From contig CAWDAD010000003.1 of assembly GCA_963800235.1 (NCBI GenBank), positions 558,001 to 622,000 on the forward strand: DNA of 64,000 nt, read 5' to 3'. How positions within the stretch are numbered: position 1 is the first letter of the stretch; the number at the start of each line of letters is the position of its first letter. The notes beneath the pieces were generated by a model. It saw only the letters and a list, made by a program, of their open reading frames with translations. It searched no databases and was not told where the DNA came from. Below, piece after piece: positions 26,225 through 34,520 of this stretch. Both the position numbers and the translations under genes were made by a program. Source of the DNA: CAVVNP01 sp963800235 (lineage in GTDB: Bacteria > Actinomycetota > Acidimicrobiia > Acidimicrobiales > Iamiaceae).

Positions 26225-27155
26225 GCTGCGCCACGACCCCCTCCGGCGGGGATGGGTCGTCGTCGCCTCGGAGCGGGCCCAGCGCTCGGTCGACCGCGCC
26301 GGCGCCCCCTGCCCCTTCTGCCCGGGCAACGAGTCGGAGACGCCGATGCCGACGGCGACGGTGCCCGGCCCGGAGGGCTGGCGGCTCCGGGCCTTCCCGA
26401 ACCGCTTCCCGCTCGTCCACGACCCCGCCAGCGGTCCGCTCCCGACCGCCTCGGCCGAGGCGGTGGCCACCGGCACCCACGAGGTGGTGGTGCTGAGCCG
26501 CCGCCACGACGCCGCCATCGCCGACTTCACCGACGACGAGGCGATCGAGGCGCTGCGGTTCCTGCGGTCCCGCGTCCGGGCCCTCGAGCGGCACCACCGC
26601 TACGTGATCACCTTCGTCAACCACGGCGCCGGTGCGGGCGCGTCCCGGACCCACCCCCACGCCCAGGTCGTCGGCCTCGACGTCCCCTTCCCGGTCACCG
26701 CCGTCGAGGGCGAGGGCCTGCGCCGGGCCAACCCGTGCCCGCTGTGCTGGCACGGACGCCGGCAGGAGGACCTGATCGTCGCCCGCAGGGGCGGCGCCAC
26801 CACCTGGTGCCCGAGCTGGTCGTCGGCGCCCTACGAGCTGCTGGTGGCGCCCGACGACCACCGCCCGAGGCTCAGCGACCGCGAGTCCGAGCTCGGCCCG
26901 ATGGCGGTGCTGCTGCGCGACAGCCTGGTCGCCCTCCGCGAGGCGGCCGACGACCCCGACTACGTCGTCGTCGCCCACTCCGCCCCCGACGCCAGCGACG
27001 CGTTCCACTGGCACCTGCACATCTGGCCGAGGCTGCAGGTGCTCGGGGGGTTCGAGCTCGGCACCGGCCTCGGCGTCTCCACCCTCCCGCCGGAGATCGC
27101 CGCCATGCGGCTCCGGGCGGGGCTGCGCGAGGCCGACCTGGCCCACTCCCGCTGA
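26217..27155 (+). CDS. Galactose-1-phosphate uridylyltransferase-like protein (HIT superfamily)
   Basis: This 312-residue protein resembles GalT: a CPFCPGN zinc-type motif near residue 32, the catalytic THPHAQ (H146-P-H148-A-Q150) and a second CPLCWHG. The later HWHLHIWPR is the second His cluster. It could transfer nucleotidyl groups between hexose-1-phosphate and a UDP-sugar, or act as an ADP-type phosphorylase. Beside the TreT-like glycosyltransferase it may supply or consume its NDP-sugar. ATG 26217 with gaggagg upstream overlaps the preceding stop. Confidence 0.85.
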   Translation: MHELRHDPLRRGWVVVASERAQRSVDRAGAPCPFCPGNESETPMPTATVPGPEGWRLRAFPNRFPLVHDPASGPLPTASAEAVATGTHEVVVLSRRHDAAIADFTDDEAIEALRFLRSRVRALERHHRYVITFVNHGAGAGASRTHPHAQVVGLDVPFPVTAVEGEGLRRANPCPLCWHGRRQEDLIVARRGGATTWCPSWSSAPYELLVAPDDHRPRLSDRESELGPMAVLLRDSLVALREAADDPDYVVVAHSAPDASDAFHWHLHIWPRLQVLGGFELGTGLGVSTLPPEIAAMRLRAGLREADLAHSR

Positions 27156-27215
27156 GGGCTGACCGGCCGGACGGACGGACGACCGGCGGGTGCCGCCGCC
27201 GGACGCTCGCCGGGC

Positions 27216-27731
27216 TCAGGTGAAGATGATCTCGCCGCCGGCGGCCATGGCGTAGAACTCGCCGACGGTGATGATCCGCTCGACCTGGGGGATGAGGTCG
27301 TCCTTGTCCAGGCCGAACAGGTCGACCGACGCCTGGCACCCGTAGAGGCCTGCGCCGGTGTCGGCGATCATCTCGACGAACTCCGGGATGGACGGGATGT
27401 CGAGCTCGTCCATCTTGTGCTGCAGGTAGTGGGTCATCACCGACGACATGCCCGGCAAGCCGCCGACCGCGGTGGCCAGGTGCAGGCCCGGGTTGCCCAC
27501 GGTGGCCAGCTTGATGTGGTCGTGCCGGGCGCGGTGCACCACGTCGAGCCCGAAGAAGGTGAAGAACAGGTTGGCGTCGATGCCCTCGGCCCGGGCGCCG
27601 TTGGCCATGATCAGCGCCGGGTAGACGCCTTCCAGCGAGCCCTTCGACACGATGATCGACACCTTGTCGATGGCGGGCGGGCTGATGGTGGGCGAGGTGC
27701 CGCCGGCTTCGGCGGGGGCGGGGTCGGTCAC
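27216..27731 (-). CDS. DsrE/DsrF-family sulfur-relay-like protein
   Basis: This 171-residue protein has the DsrE/F-like fold: VSIIVSKGSLEGVYPALIMANGA, an internal ITHYLQ/GMSSVMT helix and a Cys in GAGLYGCQASVD (residue about 134), the position of the persulfide-carrying Cys in DsrE/TusD relatives. It lies last in the operon after the TusE/DsrC gene (28 nt). Role inferred: carrier of sulfane sulfur to the TusE-like partner. Note the FFTFFGLDVV patch that often marks peroxiredoxin-like DsrE proteins. Confidence 0.82.
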   Translation of the reverse strand: MTDPAPAEAGGTSPTISPPAIDKVSIIVSKGSLEGVYPALIMANGARAEGIDANLFFTFFGLDVVHRARHDHIKLATVGNPGLHLATAVGGLPGMSSVMTHYLQHKMDELDIPSIPEFVEMIADTGAGLYGCQASVDLFGLDKDDLIPQVERIITVGEFYAMAAGGEIIFT

Positions 27732-27759
27732 GGGGTTCTCCTCGGGTGGGGCGGCGGGT

Positions 27760-28077
27760 TCAGATGCAGCCGCGTGGCTTGGGGATGCCGGCGATGCGGG
27801 CGGCGACCTTGGCGGGGCCCTTCGGGAACAGCTGGTAGAGCCGCTTGATCGACACCCCCGAGGTCCGGCCGAGCACCCGGACGGTCGGGCCGGTGCCGGT
27901 GTCGGCCCACTGCCGCCGCATGAAGCGGATGACCTGCCAGTGCTCGTCGGACAGGTCGTCGATGCCCTCGCGCCGGGCCAGATCGGGGACCATGGCCTCG
28001 TCCCAGGCGGTCGGGTCGACGAAGAAGCCCTCGCCGTCGACGTCGACGGTCGTGTCCCCCACGGTGGTGGTGGCCAT
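27760..28077 (-). CDS. TusE/DsrC-family sulfur-relay protein
   Basis: This 105-residue protein ends in GIPKPRGCI, the characteristic penultimate Cys (C104) of TusE/DsrC carriers. The upstream Cys of true DsrC (about 11 residues earlier) is absent, so it belongs to the one-Cys, TusE-like type. The core LDDLSDEHWQVIRFMRRQW and VRVLGRTSGVSIKRLYQLFP is well kept. It follows the SQR-like gene by 1 nt. Likely carries a persulfide from the DsrE-like protein or the flavoprotein. Confidence 0.9.
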   Translation of the reverse strand: MATTTVGDTTVDVDGEGFFVDPTAWDEAMVPDLARREGIDDLSDEHWQVIRFMRRQWADTGTGPTVRVLGRTSGVSIKRLYQLFPKGPAKVAARIAGIPKPRGCI

Positions 28078-28078
28078 G

Positions 28079-29350
28079 TCAGCTCTCCTCTGCGCCGGCT
28101 GCGGCCGGCTCCTTGCCGGCCTGCGGCATGTTCGGGTGGATGCCGGGCAGGTCCCGGCCGGGCAGCAGGCTGTGCCAGTAGACGCCCTGGAACAGCAGCT
28201 TCCCGAGGTGGTTCAGCCGCGACTCGGCCAGCAGCGGCAGGCCGACCCGGCCGGGGAAGTGACCCGGCAGCGGCTCGGTCTCGTAGTTGAAGTCGACCAG
28301 CAGCGCCTTGTGGAACCCGGTCTCGATGAAGCAGTTGGCGTGGCCGTCGAAGCCCGGCACCGGCGGCTGGCCGGCCAGGTGGCGGGTCACGTTCTCGGCC
28401 ACCGTCTCACCCTCGAAGTGGGTGACCGAGCCGGCCTTGGAGGCGGGCACGCCGGCGGCGTCGCCGATGACGAACACGTCGGGCGAGGCGGTCGACTGGA
28501 GCGTGTGCTCGTCCGCCGCCACGAACCCGAGCTCGTCGCCCAGCCCCGGCGAGCGGGCCACGTACGGGGCGCCGTTGTGCAGCGGCACGACCACCGCCAG
28601 GTCGAAGCCGACCTCGCGGTCGTCGTAGCCGATCAGCCGGCCCCCGGTCCCGTCGACCTCGCCGGTGTTGAACTCGGTCACGGTGCGGATGCCCTTGTCG
28701 GCCAGCAGGCGCCCGAGGTGCTCGGACGCCACCGGCTTGGTGAAGGCGCCGTCGAGGGGCGTGACGTAGGTGAGCTCGACGTCGTCGCGCACCCCCCGCT
28801 CGCGCAGGTACCAGTCGGCCAGGAAGCAGAACTCGAGCGGGGCGACCGGGCACTTGATCGGCATGTCGACCACGTTCACCACCAGGCGACCGTGGTCGAA
28901 GCGGGCCAGCGCCGCCCCCAGGGCGGCCGCGCCCTCCGGCGTGTAGAAGGTGAAGGCCTTCTCCATCCACCCCGGACCGGTCAGGCCCGCGGTCTCCTCC
29001 GGGGCCAGCACCGCCCCGCTGGCCACCACCAGCACGTCGTAGGAGAGCGACGCGCCGTCCTCGAGCACCACGGTCCGCTCGCCCAGATCGACGTGGTCGA
29101 CGGCCTGCTCCTCGAAGGCGATGCCCTTGTGGAGCTGGCGCCCCCGGGGGCGGACCAGGTCCTCGACGTCGGCCAGCCCGAAGGGCACGAAGAGCAGCCC
29201 GGGCTGGTACACGTGGCGGTCGTCGCGGTCGACCACGACGATCTCGAGGTCGACGTGGGGGTGCCGTCGGCGCAGCCGGTTGGCGACGATGGTGCCGCCG
29301 GTGCCGCCGCCCAGGATCACGACCCGTCGCTCACCGTGGGAGCCGATCAT
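28079..29350 (-). CDS. Sulfide:quinone-oxidoreductase-like flavoprotein
   Basis: This 423-residue protein has an N-terminal FAD-binding Rossmann motif (VVILGGGTGGTIVANRL) and a FIGDAAGVPASKAG FAD motif. Two redox Cys, C167 (MPIKCPVAP) and C340 (HANCFIETG), stand 173 apart as in sulfide:quinone oxidoreductases; a third Cys is C175. SQRs oxidise sulfide to sulfane sulfur with electrons to quinone. The ATG (29350) overlaps the stop of the alcohol dehydrogenase gene by 3 nt (ATGA). It is followed directly by TusE and DsrE, which suggests oxidation of sulfide and transfer of the product persulfide. Confidence 0.88.
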   Translation of the reverse strand: MIGSHGERRVVILGGGTGGTIVANRLRRRHPHVDLEIVVVDRDDRHVYQPGLLFVPFGLADVEDLVRPRGRQLHKGIAFEEQAVDHVDLGERTVVLEDGASLSYDVLVVASGAVLAPEETAGLTGPGWMEKAFTFYTPEGAAALGAALARFDHGRLVVNVVDMPIKCPVAPLEFCFLADWYLRERGVRDDVELTYVTPLDGAFTKPVASEHLGRLLADKGIRTVTEFNTGEVDGTGGRLIGYDDREVGFDLAVVVPLHNGAPYVARSPGLGDELGFVAADEHTLQSTASPDVFVIGDAAGVPASKAGSVTHFEGETVAENVTRHLAGQPPVPGFDGHANCFIETGFHKALLVDFNYETEPLPGHFPGRVGLPLLAESRLNHLGKLLFQGVYWHSLLPGRDLPGIHPNMPQAGKEPAAAGAEES

Positions 29351-30396
29351 CGGGCGGTCCGGTGGAGCGCGACCTTCAGGGCGCCGGTGTCGGCGGCGTC
29401 GGCGAAGGTGTCGTAGGCCAGCTCGGCCTCGTCGAGTCCGAAGCGGTGGGTGATGAAGGTGTCGGCGTCGAGCTGGTGGTCGGCCATCAGGCGCAGCAGG
29501 GTCGGCGTCGACCAGGTGTCGACCAGGCCGGTGGTGATGGTGACGTCCTTGATCCACAGCTGCTCCAGGTGCAGCGTGGCCGGAGCGCCGTGGACGCCGA
29601 TGTTGGCGACGTGACCACCCGGACGGACCAGCGAGACGGTCAGCTCGAAGGTGGCCGGGGTGCCGACGGCCTCGATGGCGACGTCGGCACCCAGGCCCTC
29701 GGTGACCGCCCGGACGAGCGCGAGGGGATCCTCGGCGTCGGGATCGACGACGAGGTCCGCGCCCAGCTTGAGCGCCAGCTCCCGCCGGCTGGCCGCGGGA
29801 TCGACCACCACCACGTGGCTCGGCGAGTAGAGGCGGGCGGCCAGGACGGCGGCCAGCCCGATTGGGCCGGCGCCCACCACCGCGACCACGTCGCCGGGCT
29901 CGACGCAGCCGTTGCGCACGCCGACCTCGAAGGAGGTGGGCAGGATGTCGGCGAGCAGCAGGGCGTGCTCGTCGGACAGGTCCGAGGGCAGGACGTAGGT
30001 GGACGTGTCGGCGAACGGCACCCGGGCCCGCTCGGCCTGCACCCCGTCGATGGTGTGGCCGAGGATCCAGCCGCCGCCGCCGAGGCACTGGCCGTAGCGG
30101 CCCTCCCGGCAGAACCGGCACACGCCGCAGGAGCTGATGCAGGACACCAGCACCCGGTCGCCGACCGAGCGGTTGCGAACGCCGGACCCGACCGCCTCGA
30201 TGGTGCCGACCGCCTCGTGACCGAGCACCGTGCCGGCCGGCACCTCGGGGACGTCGCCGTTCAGGATGTGCAGGTCGGTGCCGCAGATGGTGGCGGCGTC
30301 GATGCGCACGATCGCATCGCGATCGTCGCGGAGCTCGGGGTCGGGGACGTCCTCCCAGGCCTTGTCGCCGGGCCCGTGGTAGATCATGGCCTTCAT
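29347..30396 (-). CDS. Zinc-dependent alcohol dehydrogenase (MDR family)
   Basis: This 349-residue enzyme has the MDR/ADH fold: catalytic-zinc ligands C38 (ATICGTDLH), H60 and E61 (LGHEAVG), four structural-zinc Cys (C90, C93, C96, C104) and the NAD loop VVGAGPIGLAAV. It oxidises or reduces an unknown alcohol/aldehyde pair. A related zinc alcohol dehydrogenase is a member of the Streptomyces OsdR regulon. It lies 67 nt after the PNPOx gene and overlaps the SQR-like gene by 3 nt, so it is part of the same DosR-box operon. Confidence 0.92.
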   Translation of the reverse strand: MKAMIYHGPGDKAWEDVPDPELRDDRDAIVRIDAATICGTDLHILNGDVPEVPAGTVLGHEAVGTIEAVGSGVRNRSVGDRVLVSCISSCGVCRFCREGRYGQCLGGGGWILGHTIDGVQAERARVPFADTSTYVLPSDLSDEHALLLADILPTSFEVGVRNGCVEPGDVVAVVGAGPIGLAAVLAARLYSPSHVVVVDPAASRRELALKLGADLVVDPDAEDPLALVRAVTEGLGADVAIEAVGTPATFELTVSLVRPGGHVANIGVHGAPATLHLEQLWIKDVTITTGLVDTWSTPTLLRLMADHQLDADTFITHRFGLDEAELAYDTFADAADTGALKVALHRTAR

Positions 30397-30463
30397 CGTT
30401 GGTCCTCGGTTCGGTGGGGGTGGCGTGGCGGCGCCGGGCTCGGCGCCGGATCGGTTCGGCGGT

Positions 30464-30934
30464 TCAGGTGGGCAGCGGCTCGTAGACGACCATCGTCCGG
30501 CGGCCCCAGACCTCGTCGAGGGGGATCTCGACCCAGGCGGTCTTGGGCGCCCGGGCCCAGGGGAAGACGCCCGACCTCGACAGCCGGTCGATCTCGTCGG
30601 GGTCGGTGACCGGCGCGGCGCGGCCCCGCACCAGCACATCCCACCCGGTGCGGGCCTCCTCGTCGAAGCCGTCGACCTCGAAGGCGACCTCCTGGCCCTG
30701 CAGGGCGGCGTCGAGCTTCGCCCCGGGCGAGGTGCGCAGCACGATGCGCTGGCCGTCGACCAGGTGGTTGACGGGCACGACGGTGACCCGGCCCTCGTCG
30801 AGGAAGCCCAGCCGCCCGACGCGGGCGCCGCGGAGCAGCTCGATGGCCGGGAGCCGGCGGATGACCTCCAGGTGGGTCCGCTCGTCGACGAGCGACGGGT
30901 AGCCGTCGGGGCGGTCGTCGGTGCCGTCTGCCAT
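30464..30934 (-). CDS. Pyridoxamine-5'-phosphate-oxidase-like (split beta-barrel) protein
   Basis: This 156-residue protein has the split-barrel FMN- or F420-binding fold: GRLGFLDEGRVTVVPVNHLVDGQRIVLRT and GWDVLVRGRAA. Substrate unknown; similar proteins are DosR- or OsdR-induced in other actinobacteria. A DosR-like box lies 35 bp before the ATG, with a cAGGCT hexamer 6 nt before it, so it is leaderless and heads the operon to the ADH, SQR-like, TusE and DsrE genes. Confidence 0.86.
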   Translation of the reverse strand: MADGTDDRPDGYPSLVDERTHLEVIRRLPAIELLRGARVGRLGFLDEGRVTVVPVNHLVDGQRIVLRTSPGAKLDAALQGQEVAFEVDGFDEEARTGWDVLVRGRAAPVTDPDEIDRLSRSGVFPWARAPKTAWVEIPLDEVWGRRTMVVYEPLPT

Positions 30935-30940
30935 GCCGAC

Positions 30941-30983
30941 AGCCTGCGGCCGGTGGGGCGCGCCCGGAAGGGTCGGAGGTCCC
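30941..30983 (-). promoter_or_regulatory. DosR-like box and -10 of the sulfur/ADH operon
   Basis: In gene direction GGGACCTCCGACCC (30970-30983), then cAGGCT (30941-30946) with its A 25 bp on, then 6 nt to the ATG at 30934. Confidence 0.65.
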
Positions 30984-31035
30984 GATCGGGGCCCGGTACC
31001 ACGGACCGATCGTCCGGCCCGGACCGGCGTGGCCG

Positions 31036-31078
31036 GGGTCCTTCGCCCCTACCCGGCCGGCGGGGCGCCCGTCACGAT
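31036..31078 (+). promoter_or_regulatory. DosR-like box and -10 of the kinase-ATPase gene
   Basis: GGGTCCTTCGCCCC (31036-31049), cACGAT (31073-31078) with its A 25 bp on, then 7 nt to ATG 31086. It shares a 151-bp divergent gap with the box at 30970, each facing its own gene. Confidence 0.65.
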
Positions 31079-31085
31079 CGATCCG

Positions 31086-32528
31086 ATGGCCGCCGGCACC
31101 CGCAACCCTCGATCTGACGGGCGCGCCCCGACCTGGCCCGCGGTCGCGCCGCCCGACGCCGGTGGCGACGTCCGGGAGACCCACAGCGGCCTGGTGGTGT
31201 TCGCCGGCGACCGGGCCTACAAGTTCAAGAAGGCCGTCTCGCTCGGCTTCCTCGACTTCTCGAGCGAGGCGGCGCGGGCGGCGGCGTGCCGGGCCGAGGT
31301 CGACCTCAACCGCCGCCTCGCGCCCGACGTCTACCTCGGGGTCGCGTCGCTGCGGGACGAGGACGGCGCCCCCTTCGACCACGCCGTGGTCATGCGTCGG
31401 CTCCCCGCCGACCGCAGCCTGCAGCGGTGCCTCGAGCGGGGAGACGGGGTCGACGAGGACCTGTGGCAGGTCGCCCACCAGGTCGCCACCCTCCACGCCG
31501 CCAGCCGCCCGGCCGGGGCCCGCACGCAGCTGGCCTCGGCCGACTGGATGCGCCGGCTCTGGGACGACGCCTTCGCCGTGCTCCGAGAGGTGCCCTCGAT
31601 CGACCCGGTCCTGCTCTCGACGCTCGAGCGCAACGTGGACCGCTACCTCGACGGCCGGCACCAGCTCTTCGACGAGCGGTGCGACCGGGGCCGGGTGGTC
31701 GACGGCCACGGCGACCTCCAGTGCGCGGACGTCTACCTGCTGCCGGACGGCCCCCGGATCCTCGACTGCATCGAGTTCGACGAGTCGCTGCGGTGGGGGG
31801 ACGGGATGCTCGACGCCGCCTTCCTGGCCATGGACCTCGAGCGCCTCGGGCAACCCGACCTGGCCCGCACCTTCCTCGACCACTACGAGGAGCTGACCGG
31901 AGACAGCTGGCCGAACAGCCTGGTCCACCACCACATCGCCTACCGGGCGGCGGTCCGGGCCAAGGTGGCGGTGGTCCGGTCGGCCCAGGCCGGCGGCCCG
32001 GCGACGGCGGTGCGCCCCTACCTCGACATCGCCGCGCGGCGCATGGAGCTGGCCCAGGTGCGGCTGACGCTGGTTGGTGGTCTGCCCGGCACGGGCAAGA
32101 CGACCCTCGCCACCAGCCTGGGGGAGAGCACCGGGGCGGTGGTGCTGAGCTCCGACGAGGCCCGCGCCGACGTGGCCGGCGAGCCCGAGGGGCCGTCGGA
32201 CCCCGACACCGGTCGGTACCGGCCCGAGCTGCGCCGCGCCGTGTACGACCGGCTGCTGAGCGAGGCCGAGGCCCTGCTGTCGCTCGGGGAGGGCGTGGTG
32301 ATCGACGCCTCGTGGGCCGACGCCGGCGAGCGCGACCGCGCCCGGGAGGTGGCCACGAGGACGAAGAGCCTGCTGAGCGAGGTGCAGTGCAGCGCACCGC
32401 CCGTGGTGGCGGCCCAGCGCATCGGCCGCCGGCTCGCCGGGGGCCGCAGCCGCTCCGAGGCCACCGCGGAGGTGGCGCGCGTCATGGCCCAGCGGTTCGA
32501 TCCGTGGCCCGAGGCGACAGAGGCCTGA
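31086..32528 (+). CDS. APH-like kinase fused to AAA P-loop ATPase (Rv2004c type)
   Basis: This 480-residue two-domain protein has an aminoglycoside-phosphotransferase-like N-domain with the catalytic loop HGDL (H208, D210), a downstream ILDCIEFD, and a C-terminal P-loop domain with Walker A GGLPGTGKTT (331-340). The same architecture is in Mycobacterium tuberculosis Rv2004c, a DosR regulon gene of unknown function. The N-domain lacks the usual Asn after HGD (residue is Asp), which could affect catalysis. ATG 31086 has a DosR-like box 36 bp upstream and no Shine-Dalgarno. Confidence 0.88.
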   Translation: MAAGTRNPRSDGRAPTWPAVAPPDAGGDVRETHSGLVVFAGDRAYKFKKAVSLGFLDFSSEAARAAACRAEVDLNRRLAPDVYLGVASLRDEDGAPFDHAVVMRRLPADRSLQRCLERGDGVDEDLWQVAHQVATLHAASRPAGARTQLASADWMRRLWDDAFAVLREVPSIDPVLLSTLERNVDRYLDGRHQLFDERCDRGRVVDGHGDLQCADVYLLPDGPRILDCIEFDESLRWGDGMLDAAFLAMDLERLGQPDLARTFLDHYEELTGDSWPNSLVHHHIAYRAAVRAKVAVVRSAQAGGPATAVRPYLDIAARRMELAQVRLTLVGGLPGTGKTTLATSLGESTGAVVLSSDEARADVAGEPEGPSDPDTGRYRPELRRAVYDRLLSEAEALLSLGEGVVIDASWADAGERDRAREVATRTKSLLSEVQCSAPPVVAAQRIGRRLAGGRSRSEATAEVARVMAQRFDPWPEATEA

Positions 32529-32552
32529 ACCAGGCGGCCCCGAGCACCGGCC

Positions 32553-33752
32553 TCAGTCGATCGCCTCGACGGGGGGCATCAGACGGCTGAGCGGCACCTG
32601 CCACCACAGCCGCGACCCGCTCGGGTGCTGGGCCTCGAACGACATCGAGCCGCCGAGCAGGGTGGCGCGCGAGGCCAGGTTCTCCAGGCCCCGTCCTGCC
32701 ACCCGATCGGGTCCGGGGCCGCTCCCGTCGTCGCTGACCTCGACCCGCAGCACCTCGTGGTCGACGGTCACGGTGATCTGGGCGGCGCTCGCCCCCGCGT
32801 GGCGGGCGATGTTGGCCAGGCCCTCGCGGACGACGGCCTCGACGTGCTGGATGGTGTCGACCGGGACGATGGTGTCGACGGGGCCGTCGAAGGACACCGT
32901 CGGCACGAAGCCGAGCGTCGCCGCCAGCTCGGTCGCCACGCCGAGCACCGCGTGGCGCAGCCCCCGGCTGCTCTCCTCGTCGGGCTCGGCGTGCTCCAGC
33001 TCGAAGATGGCCGAGCGGATCTGGCGCACCGTCATGTCGAGGTCGCCGATGGTGCGTTCGATCTGGGCGACGACCTCGGCCCTCTGGGCCAGCTTGGCGA
33101 CCCCCTGCAGCTCGAGGCCGGTGGCGAACAGGCGCTGGATCACGGTGTCGTGCAGCTCCCGGGCGATGCGCTCGCGCTCGGCCAGCAGGTCGAGCTCGCG
33201 CACCCGGTTGTGCAGCTCGGCGTTCTCGATGGCCATGGCCGCGGCCGCCGCCAGACCCATGGCCAGCTCCTCGTCGGACTCGCTGAACTCGCCCCCGTCG
33301 ATCTTCTCGGTCAGGTAGAGGTTGCCGAACGGCTCGCCCCGCACGGAGATCGGTACGCCGAGGAAGGTGGTCATGGGCGGGTGGCCGGGCGGGAAGCCGA
33401 AGCTGTCGGGGTGGCGGCTGAGGTCGGACAGCCGTATCGGGCGGGGGTCGACGATGAGCAGCCCGAGGATGCCGTGGCCCTCCGGCAGGGCGCCGATGCG
33501 GGCGATCTGCTCGTCGTCCATCCCCACGGTCACGAAGCGGGCGAGCTGCTCGCGCCGCTCGTCGAGCACCCCCAGCGCCCCGTACCGGGCGCCGACCAGG
33601 CCGCAGGCGGTGCGCGCGATGCGCAGGAGCACCTCGTCGAGCTCGAGCCCGGAGCCGATCTGCACGAAGGCGTCGAGCAGCCGGCGCATCTGCGCCACGC
33701 TGGCCACCGGCAGGTGACGCGAGGCCGTCGGCCGAAGCCGTGGCTCAGCCAT
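32553..33752 (-). CDS. DosS/DevS-like sensor histidine kinase with a single heme-type GAF domain
   Basis: This 399-residue cytoplasmic kinase has one GAF domain (about 25-178), then a HisKA_3 domain with the phospho-acceptor H201 (ARELHDTVIQRLF), then an HATPase with N box (310-321), DDGSGPG and GRGLENL. H124 in PPGHPPMTTFLG and Y146 in FGNLYLTEK stand 22 residues apart, exactly as the heme ligand H149 and distal Y171 of M. tuberculosis DosS. I infer a heme-based O2/redox sensor. Mycobacterial DosS has two GAF domains (A, B); this protein has only one, the A type. Stop of devR to this start: 7 nt, same operon. Confidence 0.92.
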   Translation of the reverse strand: MAEPRLRPTASRHLPVASVAQMRRLLDAFVQIGSGLELDEVLLRIARTACGLVGARYGALGVLDERREQLARFVTVGMDDEQIARIGALPEGHGILGLLIVDPRPIRLSDLSRHPDSFGFPPGHPPMTTFLGVPISVRGEPFGNLYLTEKIDGGEFSESDEELAMGLAAAAAMAIENAELHNRVRELDLLAERERIARELHDTVIQRLFATGLELQGVAKLAQRAEVVAQIERTIGDLDMTVRQIRSAIFELEHAEPDEESSRGLRHAVLGVATELAATLGFVPTVSFDGPVDTIVPVDTIQHVEAVVREGLANIARHAGASAAQITVTVDHEVLRVEVSDDGSGPGPDRVAGRGLENLASRATLLGGSMSFEAQHPSGSRLWWQVPLSRLMPPVEAID

Positions 33753-33759
33753 CCGCCCC

Positions 33760-34398
33760 TCAGGACTGCCGGTCGGCCAGGCGGGCGGCGTACACCGCCG
33801 CCTCGGTGCGGTGCTTCATGCCCAGCTTCATCAACAGGTTCGAGACGTAGTTCTTCACCGTCTTCTCGGCCAGGTACAGGGCGTCGGCGATCTCGCGGTT
33901 GGTCATCCCCTCGGCCAGCAGGTCGAGGATGCGCCGCTCCTGCGGCGTGAGGGAGGCCAGCTGACGGTCCTCCTGGGTCCGGGCCCGCATGCGGGCCACG
34001 GCGCGGGCCGCCACGTCGGGCTCGATCAGCGACCCGCCCGTCGCCACCTGCCGGATGCCGGTGAGCAGCTCGCCACCGCGCACCTGCTTCAGCACGAAGC
34101 CGGCGGCGCCGGCCAGCACGCTGCCGAGCAGCGCGTCGTCGTCGGCGTAGGAGGTGAGCATCAGGCAGGCCACCCGGGGGTGGGCCGAGCGGATGTCGCG
34201 GCAGACCTCGATGCCGGAGCCGTCCTGGAGGCGCACGTCGAGCACCGCCACGTCGGGCCGCACCCGCTCGATGACCTCCAGCGCGGCGTCGGCGGTTCCG
34301 GCCTCGCCCACCACCTCGAGGTCGGGCTCCTCGTTGATCAGGTCGCGCACGCCCCGCCGCACGATCTCATGGTCGTCGAGGAGGAAGACGCCGATCAC
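33760..34398 (-). CDS. devR: DosR/DevR-like response regulator (NarL/FixJ family)
   Basis: This 212-residue regulator has a receiver domain with phospho-acceptor D54 (VAVLDVRLQDGSG), T82 and K104, and a LuxR-type HTH with AEKTVKNYVS. K179, K182 and N183, the DNA-contacting residues of M. tuberculosis DosR, have the same numbers here. D54, T82 and K104 also match. GTG start at 34396-34398. It precedes the sensor kinase by 7 nt. The operon's own DosR-like box lies upstream of the PNPOx gene (122-nt gap before devR), so autoregulation is likely. Confidence 0.95.
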   Translation of the reverse strand: MIGVFLLDDHEIVRRGVRDLINEEPDLEVVGEAGTADAALEVIERVRPDVAVLDVRLQDGSGIEVCRDIRSAHPRVACLMLTSYADDDALLGSVLAGAAGFVLKQVRGGELLTGIRQVATGGSLIEPDVAARAVARMRARTQEDRQLASLTPQERRILDLLAEGMTNREIADALYLAEKTVKNYVSNLLMKLGMKHRTEAAVYAARLADRQS

Positions 34399-34520
34399 CT
34401 CGTCATTCTGCCCCTCGGCGGCTCGCCGTGGCGCCGGGACCGCCTCGTCCGGCCGCGCCGCGGCCGGACCGCCCTCCCCCTCCGCGGCTGATCCGACCTC
34501 CCGCTCCGCGGCCAAGCTGC

